Shown here: in pieces, positions 47,037 to 55,783 of the stretch | How positions within the stretch are numbered: position 1 is the stretch's first letter | Layout: each line of letters opens with the position of its first letter | NCBI GenBank assembly: GCA_947492925.1 | Contig: CANLOQ010000005.1 | Coordinates: 62,001-126,000 of the forward strand | Direction: 5' to 3' | Source: an uncultured Sulfitobacter sp. | Lineage (GTDB): Bacteria; Pseudomonadota; Alphaproteobacteria; Rhodobacterales; Rhodobacteraceae | DNA length: 64,000 nucleotides | The notes under the pieces: generated by a model | Databases searched by the model: none | What the model was told of the DNA's origin: nothing | What the model saw: only the letters and a program-made list of their open reading frames with translations | Position numbers and translations under genes: made by a program

Positions 47037-47495
47037 TTGAAAATTGAACGAACAAATGCGGGCGATCTGCCTGCGCTCACAACCGTGATCGATCAGACGG
47101 GCCTCTTTCCCACCGACATGCTGGCAGAGATGGCGCACCCTTTCGTGTCAGGGGGAGTAAGCGATCAGCTCTGGCTGACCGCCCACCACAACGACCAACC
47201 CACAGGCATCATGTTTGCCCGCGCCGAGGAATTGGCGGAAGGCACATGGAATATGCTGGCCCTTGGTGTGCTGCCTGCGGCGCAGGGCACCGGCATAGGC
47301 CGCGCGTTGGTGGCAGAGGCTGAGCGTCTGCTCAAGAACGCTGACGTGCGCATCCTTATAGTCGACACGTCCAGCACGGCGGATTTCGAAGGGGCACGCG
47401 CCTTCTATGCCGCCGCAGGCTACGAAGAGGAGGCGCGGATACGCGACTATTGGGCGGCGGGCGATGATAAGGTCACGTTCCGCAAAGCGCTTTAG
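47037..47495 (+). CDS. GNAT-family N-acetyltransferase
   Basis: A 152-residue GNAT protein with the CoA-binding loop VLPAAQGTGIGRALVAEAE and the C-terminal EGARAFYAAAGYEEEARIRDYW. The start is a TTG at 47037; no closer ATG keeps the first strand. The ribosome-binding site is weak. The sequence resembles small single-domain acetyltransferases of unknown substrate. It is followed by a perfect hairpin and the convergent dctD-like gene. Confidence 0.82.
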   Translation: MKIERTNAGDLPALTTVIDQTGLFPTDMLAEMAHPFVSGGVSDQLWLTAHHNDQPTGIMFARAEELAEGTWNMLALGVLPAAQGTGIGRALVAEAERLLKNADVRILIVDTSSTADFEGARAFYAAAGYEEEARIRDYWAAGDDKVTFRKAL

Positions 47496-47503
47496 CGCAG
47501 GGT

Positions 47504-47530
47504 GTCGCCCCGGTAATGAACCGGGGCGAC
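47504..47530 (+). terminator. Hairpin between the GNAT and dctD-like genes
   Basis: GTCGCCCCGGT (47504-47514) and ACCGGGGCGAC (47520-47530) form a perfect 11-bp stem with a five-base loop, followed by ATTTCATCT. It sits between convergent genes and ends the plus-strand transcript, though the T-run is short. Confidence 0.75.
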
Positions 47531-47537
47531 ATTTCAT

Positions 47538-48872
47538 CTACAAATAGTCAGAACGCTGCAATCCGTACTTTGCCATCTTCTCGTTCAGGGTCCGGCGCGG
47601 CAGGCACAGTTCATCCATGACACTTGCGATTGATCCCTTGTGGCGCCGCATCGTGTTGTCGATCAGCATCCGCTCAAAAGCTTCGACGTATTCTTTCAAC
47701 GGTTTGCCTTCCGTTGTCATCACGGGCTGCATTTCCTCGTGGTCGCTCATCAGCAGGGACGCAATCGTCCCCGACCCGCGCCGCGATTGTAGCACGGCAC
47801 GTTCGGCCACATTTATCAGCTGACGCACATTGCCCGGCCACGGAGCCTGCAACAGTTGCGCCGCTTCCTGCGCGCTGACCTGCGGCGCGTCACAGCCGTA
47901 TTCCTCGGCAAACTGATCGCTCAGACGCGTAAATAGCGTCAGAATATCCTCACCGCGCTGGCGCAGCGGCGGCACCGTGATCCGAAGCGCGGCCAGACGG
48001 TAAAACAAATCCGATCGCAATGCGTCTTCAGAGGTCCGCCCGGCCTCCTGCAAGTTCGAAATGGCGACGATGCGTGTTTCCGCAGGCGTGCCCTGTTCAT
48101 TGATGACGCTCAACAGACGCGCCTGCAAGGTCTCCGACAACGCCTCGACATCCTCCAGCACCAGCGTGCCGCCACGTGCTTCCTCTATCGCAGGCAGCTG
48201 CGCATCTTCGGGCAGCATCGGCCCGAACAACCGCTTGCTCAACGCATCCTCCTCAAGCGCACCACAGGAAACCAAAACGAATTTCTTACCCGCACGGCTA
48301 CCAACGGCGTGCAGCGCGTGCGCGACCAGCGTTTTGCCCGTCCCCGTCTCCCCGTCGATCAGAACGTGCCCGTCTGCCTGACCCAGATCCAGAATATCCT
48401 CGCGCAGACGCTCCATCACCGGGCTCTGCCCGATGAGCTTCTTCATCAGCTGCCCGCCATCGCTCAGCTCCCGCCGCAGGGCACGATTGTCCATCACCAG
48501 ACGACGCGCGTTCGTGGCCTTTTTGGCCAGCTCGCTCATCCGGTCGGGGTTGAATGGCTTTTCCAGAAAATCAAACGCCCCGACCCGCATCGCCTCAACC
48601 GCCATTGGCACATCGCCGTGGCCGGTGATCATGATCACGGGCAGCGCGCTGTCGTTGCCCATCAGTTTCTTCAGAAATTGCATCCCGTCCATACCCGGCA
48701 TCTTGATGTCGGAAATCACGATGCCCGGATACTCCGGCCCCAACTGCTTGAGCGCATCCTCAGCCGATCCAAACGTCTCTGTGTCGTATCCCGACAACGC
48801 CAGCCATTGCGAAATCGACTGCCGCATGTCCTGTTCGTCATCCACAATCGCGATCTTCATTGCCTGAGCCAT
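47538..48872 (-). CDS. dctD: DctD-like NtrC-family response regulator lacking the GAFTGA loop
   Basis: A 444-residue protein: receiver domain with phospho-acceptor Asp55 (VISDIKMPGMDG), AAA+ domain and C-terminal Fis-type helix-turn-helix (SIASVMDELCLPRRTLNEKM). Walker A is intact (GETGTGKT, 174-181). Where sigma-54 activators carry GAFTGA it has LFGPMLPEDAQLPA (about 215-228), and Walker B reads TLVLED instead of TLFLDE. It therefore probably does not activate sigma-54 promoters. The ATG at 48872 has GGAG upstream. It follows the dctB-like kinase gene by four bases. Confidence 0.9.
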   Translation of the reverse strand: MAQAMKIAIVDDEQDMRQSISQWLALSGYDTETFGSAEDALKQLGPEYPGIVISDIKMPGMDGMQFLKKLMGNDSALPVIMITGHGDVPMAVEAMRVGAFDFLEKPFNPDRMSELAKKATNARRLVMDNRALRRELSDGGQLMKKLIGQSPVMERLREDILDLGQADGHVLIDGETGTGKTLVAHALHAVGSRAGKKFVLVSCGALEEDALSKRLFGPMLPEDAQLPAIEEARGGTLVLEDVEALSETLQARLLSVINEQGTPAETRIVAISNLQEAGRTSEDALRSDLFYRLAALRITVPPLRQRGEDILTLFTRLSDQFAEEYGCDAPQVSAQEAAQLLQAPWPGNVRQLINVAERAVLQSRRGSGTIASLLMSDHEEMQPVMTTEGKPLKEYVEAFERMLIDNTMRRHKGSIASVMDELCLPRRTLNEKMAKYGLQRSDYL

Positions 48873-48876
48873 GAGC

Positions 48877-50634
48877 CTACTCCGCTGCTTCTACCGTGTT
48901 CTTCTCGCCCAGAATGGGCAATTGCATTTCAAAGACCGCACCGCCCGCCTGTCCGTTGCGCGCTGTCAACCGTCCGCCAAGGTCGTTCACGATACCCGAA
49001 GAGATAGCAAGCCCCAAGCCGACGCCGTCGCCGGGCTGCTTGGTGGTATAAAACGGCTCGAACAGCGCATCGAGGTCTTCGATCCCGGGGCCATTGTCGC
49101 GCACCGTGAGCGTTGCGGTTTCTCCAGCTGACAAGATGATTTCGACCTGAGGTGTCCTGACAGATTTGGTGGCGTCCAAGGCATTGCGCAAGAGGTTCAC
49201 CATGACTTGTTCGATGCGCATCCGGTCGCCCATCACTACAACGGGTTCGTCTGGCAGGATACGGCTGATCTGTACCTGCCGCTGGCGCAACTGCGGCTCC
49301 ATCATCGACATGGAAGATGCCAGCGCCGCCCCAATATCCACAGGCGAAAACGCCTCCTGTCCTTTGCGTGCGTAGGACTTGAGCTGGCGCGTGATGGCCC
49401 CCATCCGTTCAATCAGATCGTCGATCCGCCCAAAGGAAGAAAGTGCCTCTTCGGGCCGGTTGCGGCGCAGCAACAGCCGCGCCCCCGCCAGATAGGTCTT
49501 CATCGCCGCCAGCGGCTGGTTCAACTCATGGCTCACAGCCGCCGACATTTCGCCCAGGGCGGCCAGCTTGGAGGATTGCTCCAGCGTCTGCTCTGCCACA
49601 GCCAACGTCTCCTGCACTCGCTTGCGTTCAGCGATTTCCCGCTGCAAGGCGACGTTCAATGCGCGAAGTTTGGCCGATTCCCGTTGGAAGATCGCCAGCC
49701 GTCCGGCCGTGCGGCGGCTGAGGAAATAAAACGTCAGCGCAAGCAGAATCGCAAACCCCATCACCTCAAGCGCCAGAACCGCATTCACCCTTTCGCGCAC
49801 GGAGGTATAGGTGGTGAAGCTTGTCATCCGCCAACCGCGAAACGGAATGCGGTTTTCCAGCCGCATCACCGCCTCGCCCTGCAGATAGGCGTCGGGCGGC
49901 AGCGCCGTCCAGTCGGCAGTGGCCTGAATGGCACGTTCGATGGCAGTCTGCGGTGTCTGGTTCGCCATCGCCTCCGCTTCGGTCAGCCCGCGCCAGCGTG
50001 GTGAGGTGGCCAGTATGATCTCTCCGTTGCTGTCGGTCACAATGACCGCATCGGATATGCCCGCCCAGGCGCGTTCGAATTTCTGCAGATCAACCTCGAC
50101 CGCAATCACACCAATAGTGCTGCCACCGTCCTGAATGCGCCGCGAATAGGTGAACTGGTAACCGCCGCCGTCCAGACGGATTGTGCTGAATATCGTCGCG
50201 TTTGACCGGATGGCTTCCACGAAATAGGGCTCTGAGCGGTGGGTGGAGCCAAGACGATTGCGATCTGTCGCGGCCACCGTGCGCCCGTCGATGTCATACA
50301 ACATCAGTGACGCAGCACCAATTTCCTCGACAAAAGAAATCAATCGCTGCGTCGACCGCGAATAATCGGCAGATTGCAGTGCGCTGATCAGCGTTGGATC
50401 ACGCGCCAGCAGTTGCGGCACAATCGCATTTTGCCGTAGCTCGGCCAGAAGGTTACCGCTGTAAAGCGCGATGCGCAGTTCAGCACGATTGCGCGTCGTT
50501 TCCGTGAAACGGTCCGTCAGCAGCCAATTCGTGACCGAAATAACCCCCACTGCCACCACCAGCAGGGACGCAATCACCGCCCGGACACGCCAGGAGATCG
50601 TTAAACCGGTACTGGGGGTGCGTGCCTCGCTCAT
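48877..50634 (-). CDS. dctB: DctB-like sensor histidine kinase
   Basis: A 585-residue inner-membrane kinase. Transmembrane segments at about 17-39 and 287-305 flank a periplasmic sensing domain of the double-PAS/Cache type; a coiled coil follows at 310-355. The H-box is SAAVSHELNQPLAAMKTY with His369, and the N and G boxes are seen as NLLRNALDAT and DNGPGIEDL, then GVGLGLAISSGIV. DctB normally senses C4-dicarboxylates. No dicarboxylate transporter gene is present in the window, so the ligand is not certain. Confidence 0.9.
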   Translation of the reverse strand: MSEARTPSTGLTISWRVRAVIASLLVVAVGVISVTNWLLTDRFTETTRNRAELRIALYSGNLLAELRQNAIVPQLLARDPTLISALQSADYSRSTQRLISFVEEIGAASLMLYDIDGRTVAATDRNRLGSTHRSEPYFVEAIRSNATIFSTIRLDGGGYQFTYSRRIQDGGSTIGVIAVEVDLQKFERAWAGISDAVIVTDSNGEIILATSPRWRGLTEAEAMANQTPQTAIERAIQATADWTALPPDAYLQGEAVMRLENRIPFRGWRMTSFTTYTSVRERVNAVLALEVMGFAILLALTFYFLSRRTAGRLAIFQRESAKLRALNVALQREIAERKRVQETLAVAEQTLEQSSKLAALGEMSAAVSHELNQPLAAMKTYLAGARLLLRRNRPEEALSSFGRIDDLIERMGAITRQLKSYARKGQEAFSPVDIGAALASSMSMMEPQLRQRQVQISRILPDEPVVVMGDRMRIEQVMVNLLRNALDATKSVRTPQVEIILSAGETATLTVRDNGPGIEDLDALFEPFYTTKQPGDGVGLGLAISSGIVNDLGGRLTARNGQAGGAVFEMQLPILGEKNTVEAAE

Positions 50635-50670
50635 GGTGGCACATTACGTGCCTCCCCCCGCACACTCAAG

Positions 50671-51339
50671 TCACGCTGATGCCAGCGCCCCAGCCAATGC
50701 GCGAAAGAGCGCCTGTCCATCCGTGCCACCGTGGCCTGCATCCGCCGCCCTTTCGGGATGCGGCATCATCCCCAGTACACGGCGGTTTTCGGACAGGATG
50801 CCCGCAATATCGGCCTGTGCACCGTTGGGATTGTCAGTGTAGGTGAACGCCACACGGTCTTCGCCCTGCAACCGGGCGATGGTCTCGGCATCGGCAAAGT
50901 AATTGCCGTCATGGTGCGCGATCGGAATATCGATCACGTCGCCCGCATTATACCCATTGGTATAGTCACTCTGGGAGGTTTCTACCTTCAGCCCAACAGT
51001 CTTGCAGATATACTTGAGCCCTGCATTGCGCAGCAGCGCACCAGGCAAAAGACCGGTTTCGGTCAGAACCTGAAAACCGTTACAGATTCCCATCACGTAT
51101 CCGCCACGCTTTGCATGCGCGGCAACCGACCGGCAAATGGGCGAATTGGCGGCAATCGCACCACAACGCAGATAATCGCCGTAAGAGAACCCGCCGGGAA
51201 TACCCACAATATCAATGCCATCGGGCAGATCACTGTCTTTATGCCAGACCATCTGCACATCCGCCCCTGCCGCTTTAAACGCTACGGCAAGATCACGGTC
51301 ACAGTTCGATCCCGGAAAGACGACAACCGCTGCGCGCAT
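50671..51339 (-). CDS. purQ: Phosphoribosylformylglycinamidine synthase subunit PurQ (glutaminase)
   Basis: A 222-residue class I glutaminase that supplies ammonia for FGAM synthesis in purine biosynthesis. The nucleophile cysteine is in GICNGFQVL and the catalytic His-Glu region is [10 protein letters not shown]. It is the small-type PurQ that works with PurS and PurL. Its start touches the purS stop (one-base overlap). Confidence 0.95.
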   Translation of the reverse strand: MRAAVVVFPGSNCDRDLAVAFKAAGADVQMVWHKDSDLPDGIDIVGIPGGFSYGDYLRCGAIAANSPICRSVAAHAKRGGYVMGICNGFQVLTETGLLPGALLRNAGLKYICKTVGLKVETSQSDYTNGYNAGDVIDIPIAHHDGNYFADAETIARLQGEDRVAFTYTDNPNGAQADIAGILSENRRVLGMMPHPERAADAGHGGTDGQALFRALAGALASA

Positions 51340-51569
51340 CAGGCCATCTCCACCGAATAGCTCTCAATCACCGTATTGGCCAAAAGCTTCTCGCACATGG
51401 CGGTCACATCCGCCTCGGTCGCGCCGTCCGCCAGGTCAAGCTCGATCACCTTGCCCTGCCGCACGCCATTCACCCCGTCGAACCCCATCGCACCCAGCGC
51501 ATGGCGTACCGCCTCGCCCTGCGGGTCCAAAACACCGTTCTTCAACATCACATGCACACGTGCCTTCAT
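51339..51569 (-). CDS. purS: Phosphoribosylformylglycinamidine synthase subunit PurS
   Basis: A 76-residue PurS protein with the typical opening [25 protein letters not shown] and [13 protein letters not shown]. It bridges PurQ and PurL in the three-subunit FGAM synthase. It lies between purC and purQ on one strand. Confidence 0.94.
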   Translation of the reverse strand: MKARVHVMLKNGVLDPQGEAVRHALGAMGFDGVNGVRQGKVIELDLADGATEADVTAMCEKLLANTVIESYSVEMA

Positions 51570-51621
51570 TGCACCGTCCCCCGCTTCATCTTTCCACTAC
51601 AACTCACTTGCGACATCTGCC

Positions 51622-52383
51622 TCAGTTGATCAGCGTCGGTTTGGTGATCGGCGTTGAGGTCTTGGGCATCACACCCAGACGTTTGGCCACTTCGGTATAG
51701 GCATCGGTAAGCGAACCAAGATCGCGTCGGAACACATCCTTGTCCAGCTTCTGACCTGTCTCGATGTCCCACAATCGGCACGAATCCGGGCTGATTTCAT
51801 CGGCAATGATCAACCGCTGGAAATCACCGTCATAGACGCGGCCAATCTCAATCTTAAAATCCACCAGACGAATGCCGACGGCCATCATCACGCCTGACAT
51901 GAAATCATTCACCCGAAGCGCAAGGCTCAGGATGTCTTCCATGTCCTGCTGGCTGGCCCAACCGAAGGCGGCAATATGCTCTTCTGTCACCAGCGGATCG
52001 CCAAGGCTGTCGTCCTTGTAGCAATATTCCACAATTGGACGCGGCAATTGCGTGCCCTCGTCAATACCCAGTCGCTGCGACATGGTCCCGGCGGCATAAT
52101 TGCGCACAATAACCTCAAGCGGGATGATTTCGCACTGGCGCACCAGCTGCTCGCGCATATTCAACCGTTTAATGAAATGCGTGGGCACCCCGATCTGCGT
52201 CAGGCCCTGCATGAAAAACTCGGACAGGCGGTTGTTCAGAACCCCCTTGCCCTCAATCACGTCTTTTTTCTGGGCGTTAAAAGCGGTCGCGTCGTCTTTG
52301 AAGTACTGCACAATCGTTCCCGGCTCTGGGCCTTCGTACAGAATTTTCGCTTTGCCTTCATAAATCTTTTTGCGCCGGGCCAT
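51622..52383 (-). CDS. purC: SAICAR synthetase
   Basis: A 253-residue enzyme joining CAIR and aspartate in purine synthesis. Characteristic parts are [26 protein letters not shown] and [21 protein letters not shown], plus [11 protein letters not shown]. The ATG at 52383 ([10 protein letters not shown]) has AAAGGA six bases upstream; an ATG two codons earlier adjoins that site and is unlikely. It is the first gene of purC-purS-purQ. Confidence 0.95.
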   Translation of the reverse strand: MARRKKIYEGKAKILYEGPEPGTIVQYFKDDATAFNAQKKDVIEGKGVLNNRLSEFFMQGLTQIGVPTHFIKRLNMREQLVRQCEIIPLEVIVRNYAAGTMSQRLGIDEGTQLPRPIVEYCYKDDSLGDPLVTEEHIAAFGWASQQDMEDILSLALRVNDFMSGVMMAVGIRLVDFKIEIGRVYDGDFQRLIIADEISPDSCRLWDIETGQKLDKDVFRRDLGSLTDAYTEVAKRLGVMPKTSTPITKPTLIN

Positions 52384-52538
52384 AGGCATCCTTTCGCGAT
52401 AGCGGCAGGATCAGCACCTGCGCTGCGTTGCGGCCCTCTTAATCCAAGGCCTTCCCTGCTGCAAGCGTCGCGGCGATACTTGTTTTCGCCGCCCGACACA
52501 TACATTTACAAAAAGAACTGATCCAAAGGAGTATCCAG

Positions 52539-52856
52539 ATGTCCACCATGAAAGACCGCGAGAACGCATTCGAGAACAAGTTCGCACATGACGCCGAAAT
52601 GCAGTTCAAGGCCGAAGCGCGGCGCAACAAGTTGCTGGGCCTTTGGGCGGCCGACCTGCTGGGCAAAACCGGCGACGATGCGGCGGAATACGCCAAAGAA
52701 GTCGTGAAATCCGATTTTGAAGAGGCGGGCGACGAAGATGTCTACCGCAAGGTGTCCGGCGATCTGGGGTCGAAGGCGGATGAAGCCACGATCCGCGCCA
52801 AGATGGTCAGCCTCATGGCGGAGGCAAAAGGCCAGATCGTCGAAGAGCAAAGCTGA
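52539..52856 (+). CDS. F1F0-ATPase zeta-type inhibitor (DUF1476)
   Basis: A 105-residue helical protein with the family opening MSTMKDRENAFENKFAHDAEMQF and KAEARRNKLLGLWAADLLGKTGDDAAEYAKEVV. In Paracoccus and related alphaproteobacteria this zeta subunit inhibits ATP hydrolysis by F1. AAAGGAG lies eight bases before the ATG. It is divergent from purC and ends with a GC-rich terminator. Confidence 0.9.
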   Translation: MSTMKDRENAFENKFAHDAEMQFKAEARRNKLLGLWAADLLGKTGDDAAEYAKEVVKSDFEEAGDEDVYRKVSGDLGSKADEATIRAKMVSLMAEAKGQIVEEQS

Positions 52857-52885
52857 TCCGAAGCCAGCACGTTTTCAAACACAAT

Positions 52886-52919
52886 GCGCCCGCTGCGACA
52901 GCGCGGGCGCTTCTTTTCC
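52886..52919 (+). terminator. Rho-independent terminator after the zeta subunit gene
   Basis: GCGCCCGC pairs with GCGGGCGC across a short loop and is followed by TTCTTTTCC. It separates the zeta gene from the homocysteine methyltransferase gene. Confidence 0.8.
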
Positions 52920-52948
52920 AGAATTCACCGCCTTCACTGGGTCGTGCC

Positions 52949-52972
52949 TCATAATCAACATGAAGATTATGA
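52949..52972. promoter_or_regulatory. Perfect inverted repeat upstream of the homocysteine methyltransferase gene
   Basis: TCATAATC (52949-52956) and GATTATGA (52965-52972) form a perfect 8-bp inverted repeat with an eight-base spacer, 60 bases before the start codon. It looks like an operator for a dimeric regulator. The methionine-cycle regulator SahR is a candidate, but I could not check this against a known motif. Confidence 0.6.
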
Positions 52973-53031
52973 ATTTGCCTTGACTGTCCGGCCATGTCAC
53001 GCGTCACGTTAAAACAAGCCAGGCGCACATC

Positions 53032-54045
53032 ATGTCCAATACTTTTTCCGATCTACTGGCCGAAAAAGGCACCCTTCTGGCCGATGGGGCCACAGGCACC
53101 AACCTGTTCAACATGGGGCTGATGTCGGGCGACGCGCCCGAACTGTGGAACACCGATGAACCCGCCAAGATCACCGCGCTTTACAAAGGGGCCGTGGACG
53201 CGGGCAGTGATCTGTTCCTGACCAACAGCTTCGGCGCGAACGCCTCGCGCCTGACACTGCACGACGCGGCCAAGCGCGCCCACGAACTGAGCCGGGTCGC
53301 CGCCGAGATAGGCCGCGAGGTTGCTGATACGGCAGGCCGCACCGTGATTGTCGCAGGCTCTGTTGGCCCCACCGGAGAGATCATGGAACCCGTGGGCAGC
53401 TTGAGCCACGCGCTTGCCGTCGAGATGTTTCACGAAACGGCGGATGGATTGAAAGCGGGTGGTGCCGACATTGGCTGGCTGGAAACCATCAGCGCCCCCG
53501 AAGAATACCGCGCGGCCGCCGAAGGCTTCGCACTTGCGGGCCTGCCCTGGTGCGGCACCATGAGCTTTGACACCGCAGGCCGCACGATGATGGGGCTGAC
53601 ATCCGAAGGAATGGTCGATCTGGTCGAGGATCTGGACAACGCGCCGCTGGCCTATGGGGCCAACTGCGGAACCGGGGCGTCGGACCTGTTGCGCACGGTT
53701 CTGGGCTTTGCCGGCAAAGGCAGTACCCGGCCCATTATCGCCAAGGGCAACGCGGGCATCCCGAAATACGTGGACGGTCACATCCACTATGACGGCACGC
53801 CCGAATTGATGGGGCAATACGCAATCATGGCGCGCAACTGTGGCGCATCCATCATCGGCGGGTGCTGCGGCACCATGCCCGCGCACCTCAAGCTCATGCG
53901 CGAAGCGTTGGATACGACCCCCAAGGGCACCGCCCCTGCGCTTGAAGAGATCACCGCGGCCCTGGGCGCATTCTCCTCAGAGACAGACGGCACTGGGGAC
54001 ACCGCCGCACCTAAACGCGAAAGACGTGGCCGCCGCAGGGGTTGA
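53032..54045 (+). CDS. bmt: Homocysteine S-methyltransferase, MetH N-terminal-type subunit
   Basis: A 337-residue barrel protein with the zinc-binding cysteines of the homocysteine methyltransferase family: Cys212 (GANCGTG) and Cys278-Cys279 (IIGGCCGTMPAHL). It resembles the first domain of MetH and is the homocysteine-activating part of a split methionine synthase. Full-length MetH-type genes are not present in the window, and a corrinoid protein gene lies 1.7 kb downstream. The C-terminal tail (about 35 residues) is Ser/Gly/Arg-rich. Betaine methyltransferase activity is an alternative. Confidence 0.88.
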   Translation: MSNTFSDLLAEKGTLLADGATGTNLFNMGLMSGDAPELWNTDEPAKITALYKGAVDAGSDLFLTNSFGANASRLTLHDAAKRAHELSRVAAEIGREVADTAGRTVIVAGSVGPTGEIMEPVGSLSHALAVEMFHETADGLKAGGADIGWLETISAPEEYRAAAEGFALAGLPWCGTMSFDTAGRTMMGLTSEGMVDLVEDLDNAPLAYGANCGTGASDLLRTVLGFAGKGSTRPIIAKGNAGIPKYVDGHIHYDGTPELMGQYAIMARNCGASIIGGCCGTMPAHLKLMREALDTTPKGTAPALEEITAALGAFSSETDGTGDTAAPKRERRGRRRG

Positions 54046-54113
54046 TCCACGGCAGCGTCCGACGCAGGCTGCGATATTCAGATCGCCCTCACGCAGAAAT
54101 ACAGGATCGCCAG

Positions 54114-54455
54114 ATGACCAATCCCCCCAAAGCCGCACTTGACTACGTCGAATTCACCTCACCCCGCCTTGAAGAAACGCAACAGTTCATGGGTGACGTG
54201 TTCGGCTGGACCTTTGAGGATTATGGGCCTGACTACAAAGACATTCAGGGCGCAGGCACCGGTGGCGGGATCGAGCGCGGCGCGTTGCGCGCGCCCCTGC
54301 CCGTCGTACGAACCGACGATCTGGATGCCATGTTGACCCGCGTCAAAGAAACCGGGGCTGAGATCACACAAGAGATTTTTGAATTTCCCGGCGGCAGGCG
54401 TTTCCAATTCCGCGAGCCGGGCGGAACCGAAATGGCAGTATGGACCACCGATTGA
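54114..54455 (+). CDS. VOC-family protein (glyoxalase/bleomycin-resistance fold)
   Basis: A 113-residue protein with two beta-alpha-beta units of the VOC fold. The recognisable parts are ALDYVEFTSPRLEETQQFMGDVFGW and RRFQFREPGGTEMAVW. The ATG at 54114 has CAGGATC upstream; a longer in-frame start is unsupported. It follows the homocysteine methyltransferase gene by 68 bases. The substrate and metal cannot be told from the sequence. Confidence 0.85.
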   Translation: MTNPPKAALDYVEFTSPRLEETQQFMGDVFGWTFEDYGPDYKDIQGAGTGGGIERGALRAPLPVVRTDDLDAMLTRVKETGAEITQEIFEFPGGRRFQFREPGGTEMAVWTTD

Positions 54456-54504
54456 TCGCATCGAAGCCCCCCGCTTCAGATCGAACAAGCGCTGAGAGCC
54501 ACCC

Positions 54505-55581
54505 TTAGAACAGCGACATCTGCGCGCCCGGCAGCACGGGCGGGCGAAAAAGATCACACCGCATGGGTGGGGCATTCTTTGCAAGACCCAACCGTTTGGC
54601 CGCTACATCGAACCGTTGCGCCACCATCTCTGCATAGGGGCCCTCGCCCCGCATCCGGCGGTGCCATGTGGCATCATATTCCTTGCCACCGTGCATCTCG
54701 CGCAGTCGCGCCATGATCCGGTCCGCGCGGTCGGGGTAATGCTGGGCCAGCCAGTCCTGCACCAGCGGTGACACTTCAAGCGGCAGGCGCAGCATGATCC
54801 AGCTTGCCGTGCGCGCCCCCGCCGCACGCCCCGCACCAAGGATCGCCTCAAGCTCTGGGTCGGTCAATGCGGGGATCATGGGCGATGCCATCACCCGCAC
54901 CGGAATGCCCGCCTGCGCAAGTCGTCTGATCATCTCGATGCGTCGCGCGGGTGCAGGTGCGCGCGGTTCCATCAGGCGGCTTAACCGCTTGTCCAGCGTG
55001 GTGACCGAAATGCCCACCCGCAGCAGTCCGCGCTTTGCCATGCGACCTAAGATGTCGATGTCCCTCTCAATCAGGCTGCCCTTGGTCACGATAGCGACAG
55101 GATGGCCGACCTCTTCAAGCACCTCCAGACAGGCACGCATGATCCCATGCTCTTTTTCAATCGGTTGATAAGGATCGGTATTGGTTCCGATCGCAATCGG
55201 AGCCACACGATAAGACCGCGCCGACAGCTCGCGCCGCAAAACGTCCGGCGCGTCGGGCCGCGCAACCAGACGGGTCTCAAAATCCAGGCCCGGTGACAGG
55301 CCGAGATAGGCGTGGCTTGGCCGTGCAAAGCAGTATACGCACCCGTGCTCGCAGCCGCGGTAAGGGTTGATAGACCGGTCAAACGGCAGATCGGGCGAAC
55401 GGTTGTAGCTGATCATACTGCGCGGCGTTTCGATCTGGGTTTGCGTCCGCAGCACTGGCAGGTCTTCCTCCGTGCTCCAGCCGTCGCTCACCGCTTCACG
55501 GCGGTGACGTTCGAACCGGCCGGCATGATTGCTGCCCGCCGCCCGGCCCTTGATCTGAAAACGCTGGTCTTCCCTGTCCAT
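54505..55581 (-). CDS. Radical SAM protein, PA0069/SplB-like
   Basis: A 358-residue radical SAM enzyme with the CxxxCxxC motif at CEHGCVYC (Cys77, 81, 84). The region INPYRGCEHGCVYCFARPSHAYLGL and GTNTDPYQPIEKEHGIMR is typical of the PA0069 family, related to spore photoproduct lyase. The C-terminal half ends in DLFRPPVLPGAQMSLF. It is on the opposite strand between the VOC and corrinoid genes. The function is unknown; DNA repair and RNA modification have been suggested for relatives. Confidence 0.85.
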   Translation of the reverse strand: MDREDQRFQIKGRAAGSNHAGRFERHRREAVSDGWSTEEDLPVLRTQTQIETPRSMISYNRSPDLPFDRSINPYRGCEHGCVYCFARPSHAYLGLSPGLDFETRLVARPDAPDVLRRELSARSYRVAPIAIGTNTDPYQPIEKEHGIMRACLEVLEEVGHPVAIVTKGSLIERDIDILGRMAKRGLLRVGISVTTLDKRLSRLMEPRAPAPARRIEMIRRLAQAGIPVRVMASPMIPALTDPELEAILGAGRAAGARTASWIMLRLPLEVSPLVQDWLAQHYPDRADRIMARLREMHGGKEYDATWHRRMRGEGPYAEMVAQRFDVAAKRLGLAKNAPPMRCDLFRPPVLPGAQMSLF

Positions 55582-55783
55582 ACCGCAACCTAGAACAAAA
55601 TATGAACATCGAAAAGACCCTGCGCCTATCTTCCTTGGCTATATGCAGAAATTTCATCTTCTTTGTGAAAAGAATGCGTCGCACAAAACGCAACTGATGT
55701 CGTAAACTGCGCACTAAATCAGCGCGTTCCGTGACAAAAAGAGACAGGTTACCGCTGTGTTTGAATGCAAGAAGGAACACGCC

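Noticed and set aside
47538-50634. A complete C4-dicarboxylate uptake locus
   Set aside because: Only the sensor and regulator are present; no TRAP or Dct transporter gene is next to them, so I did not claim a transport operon.
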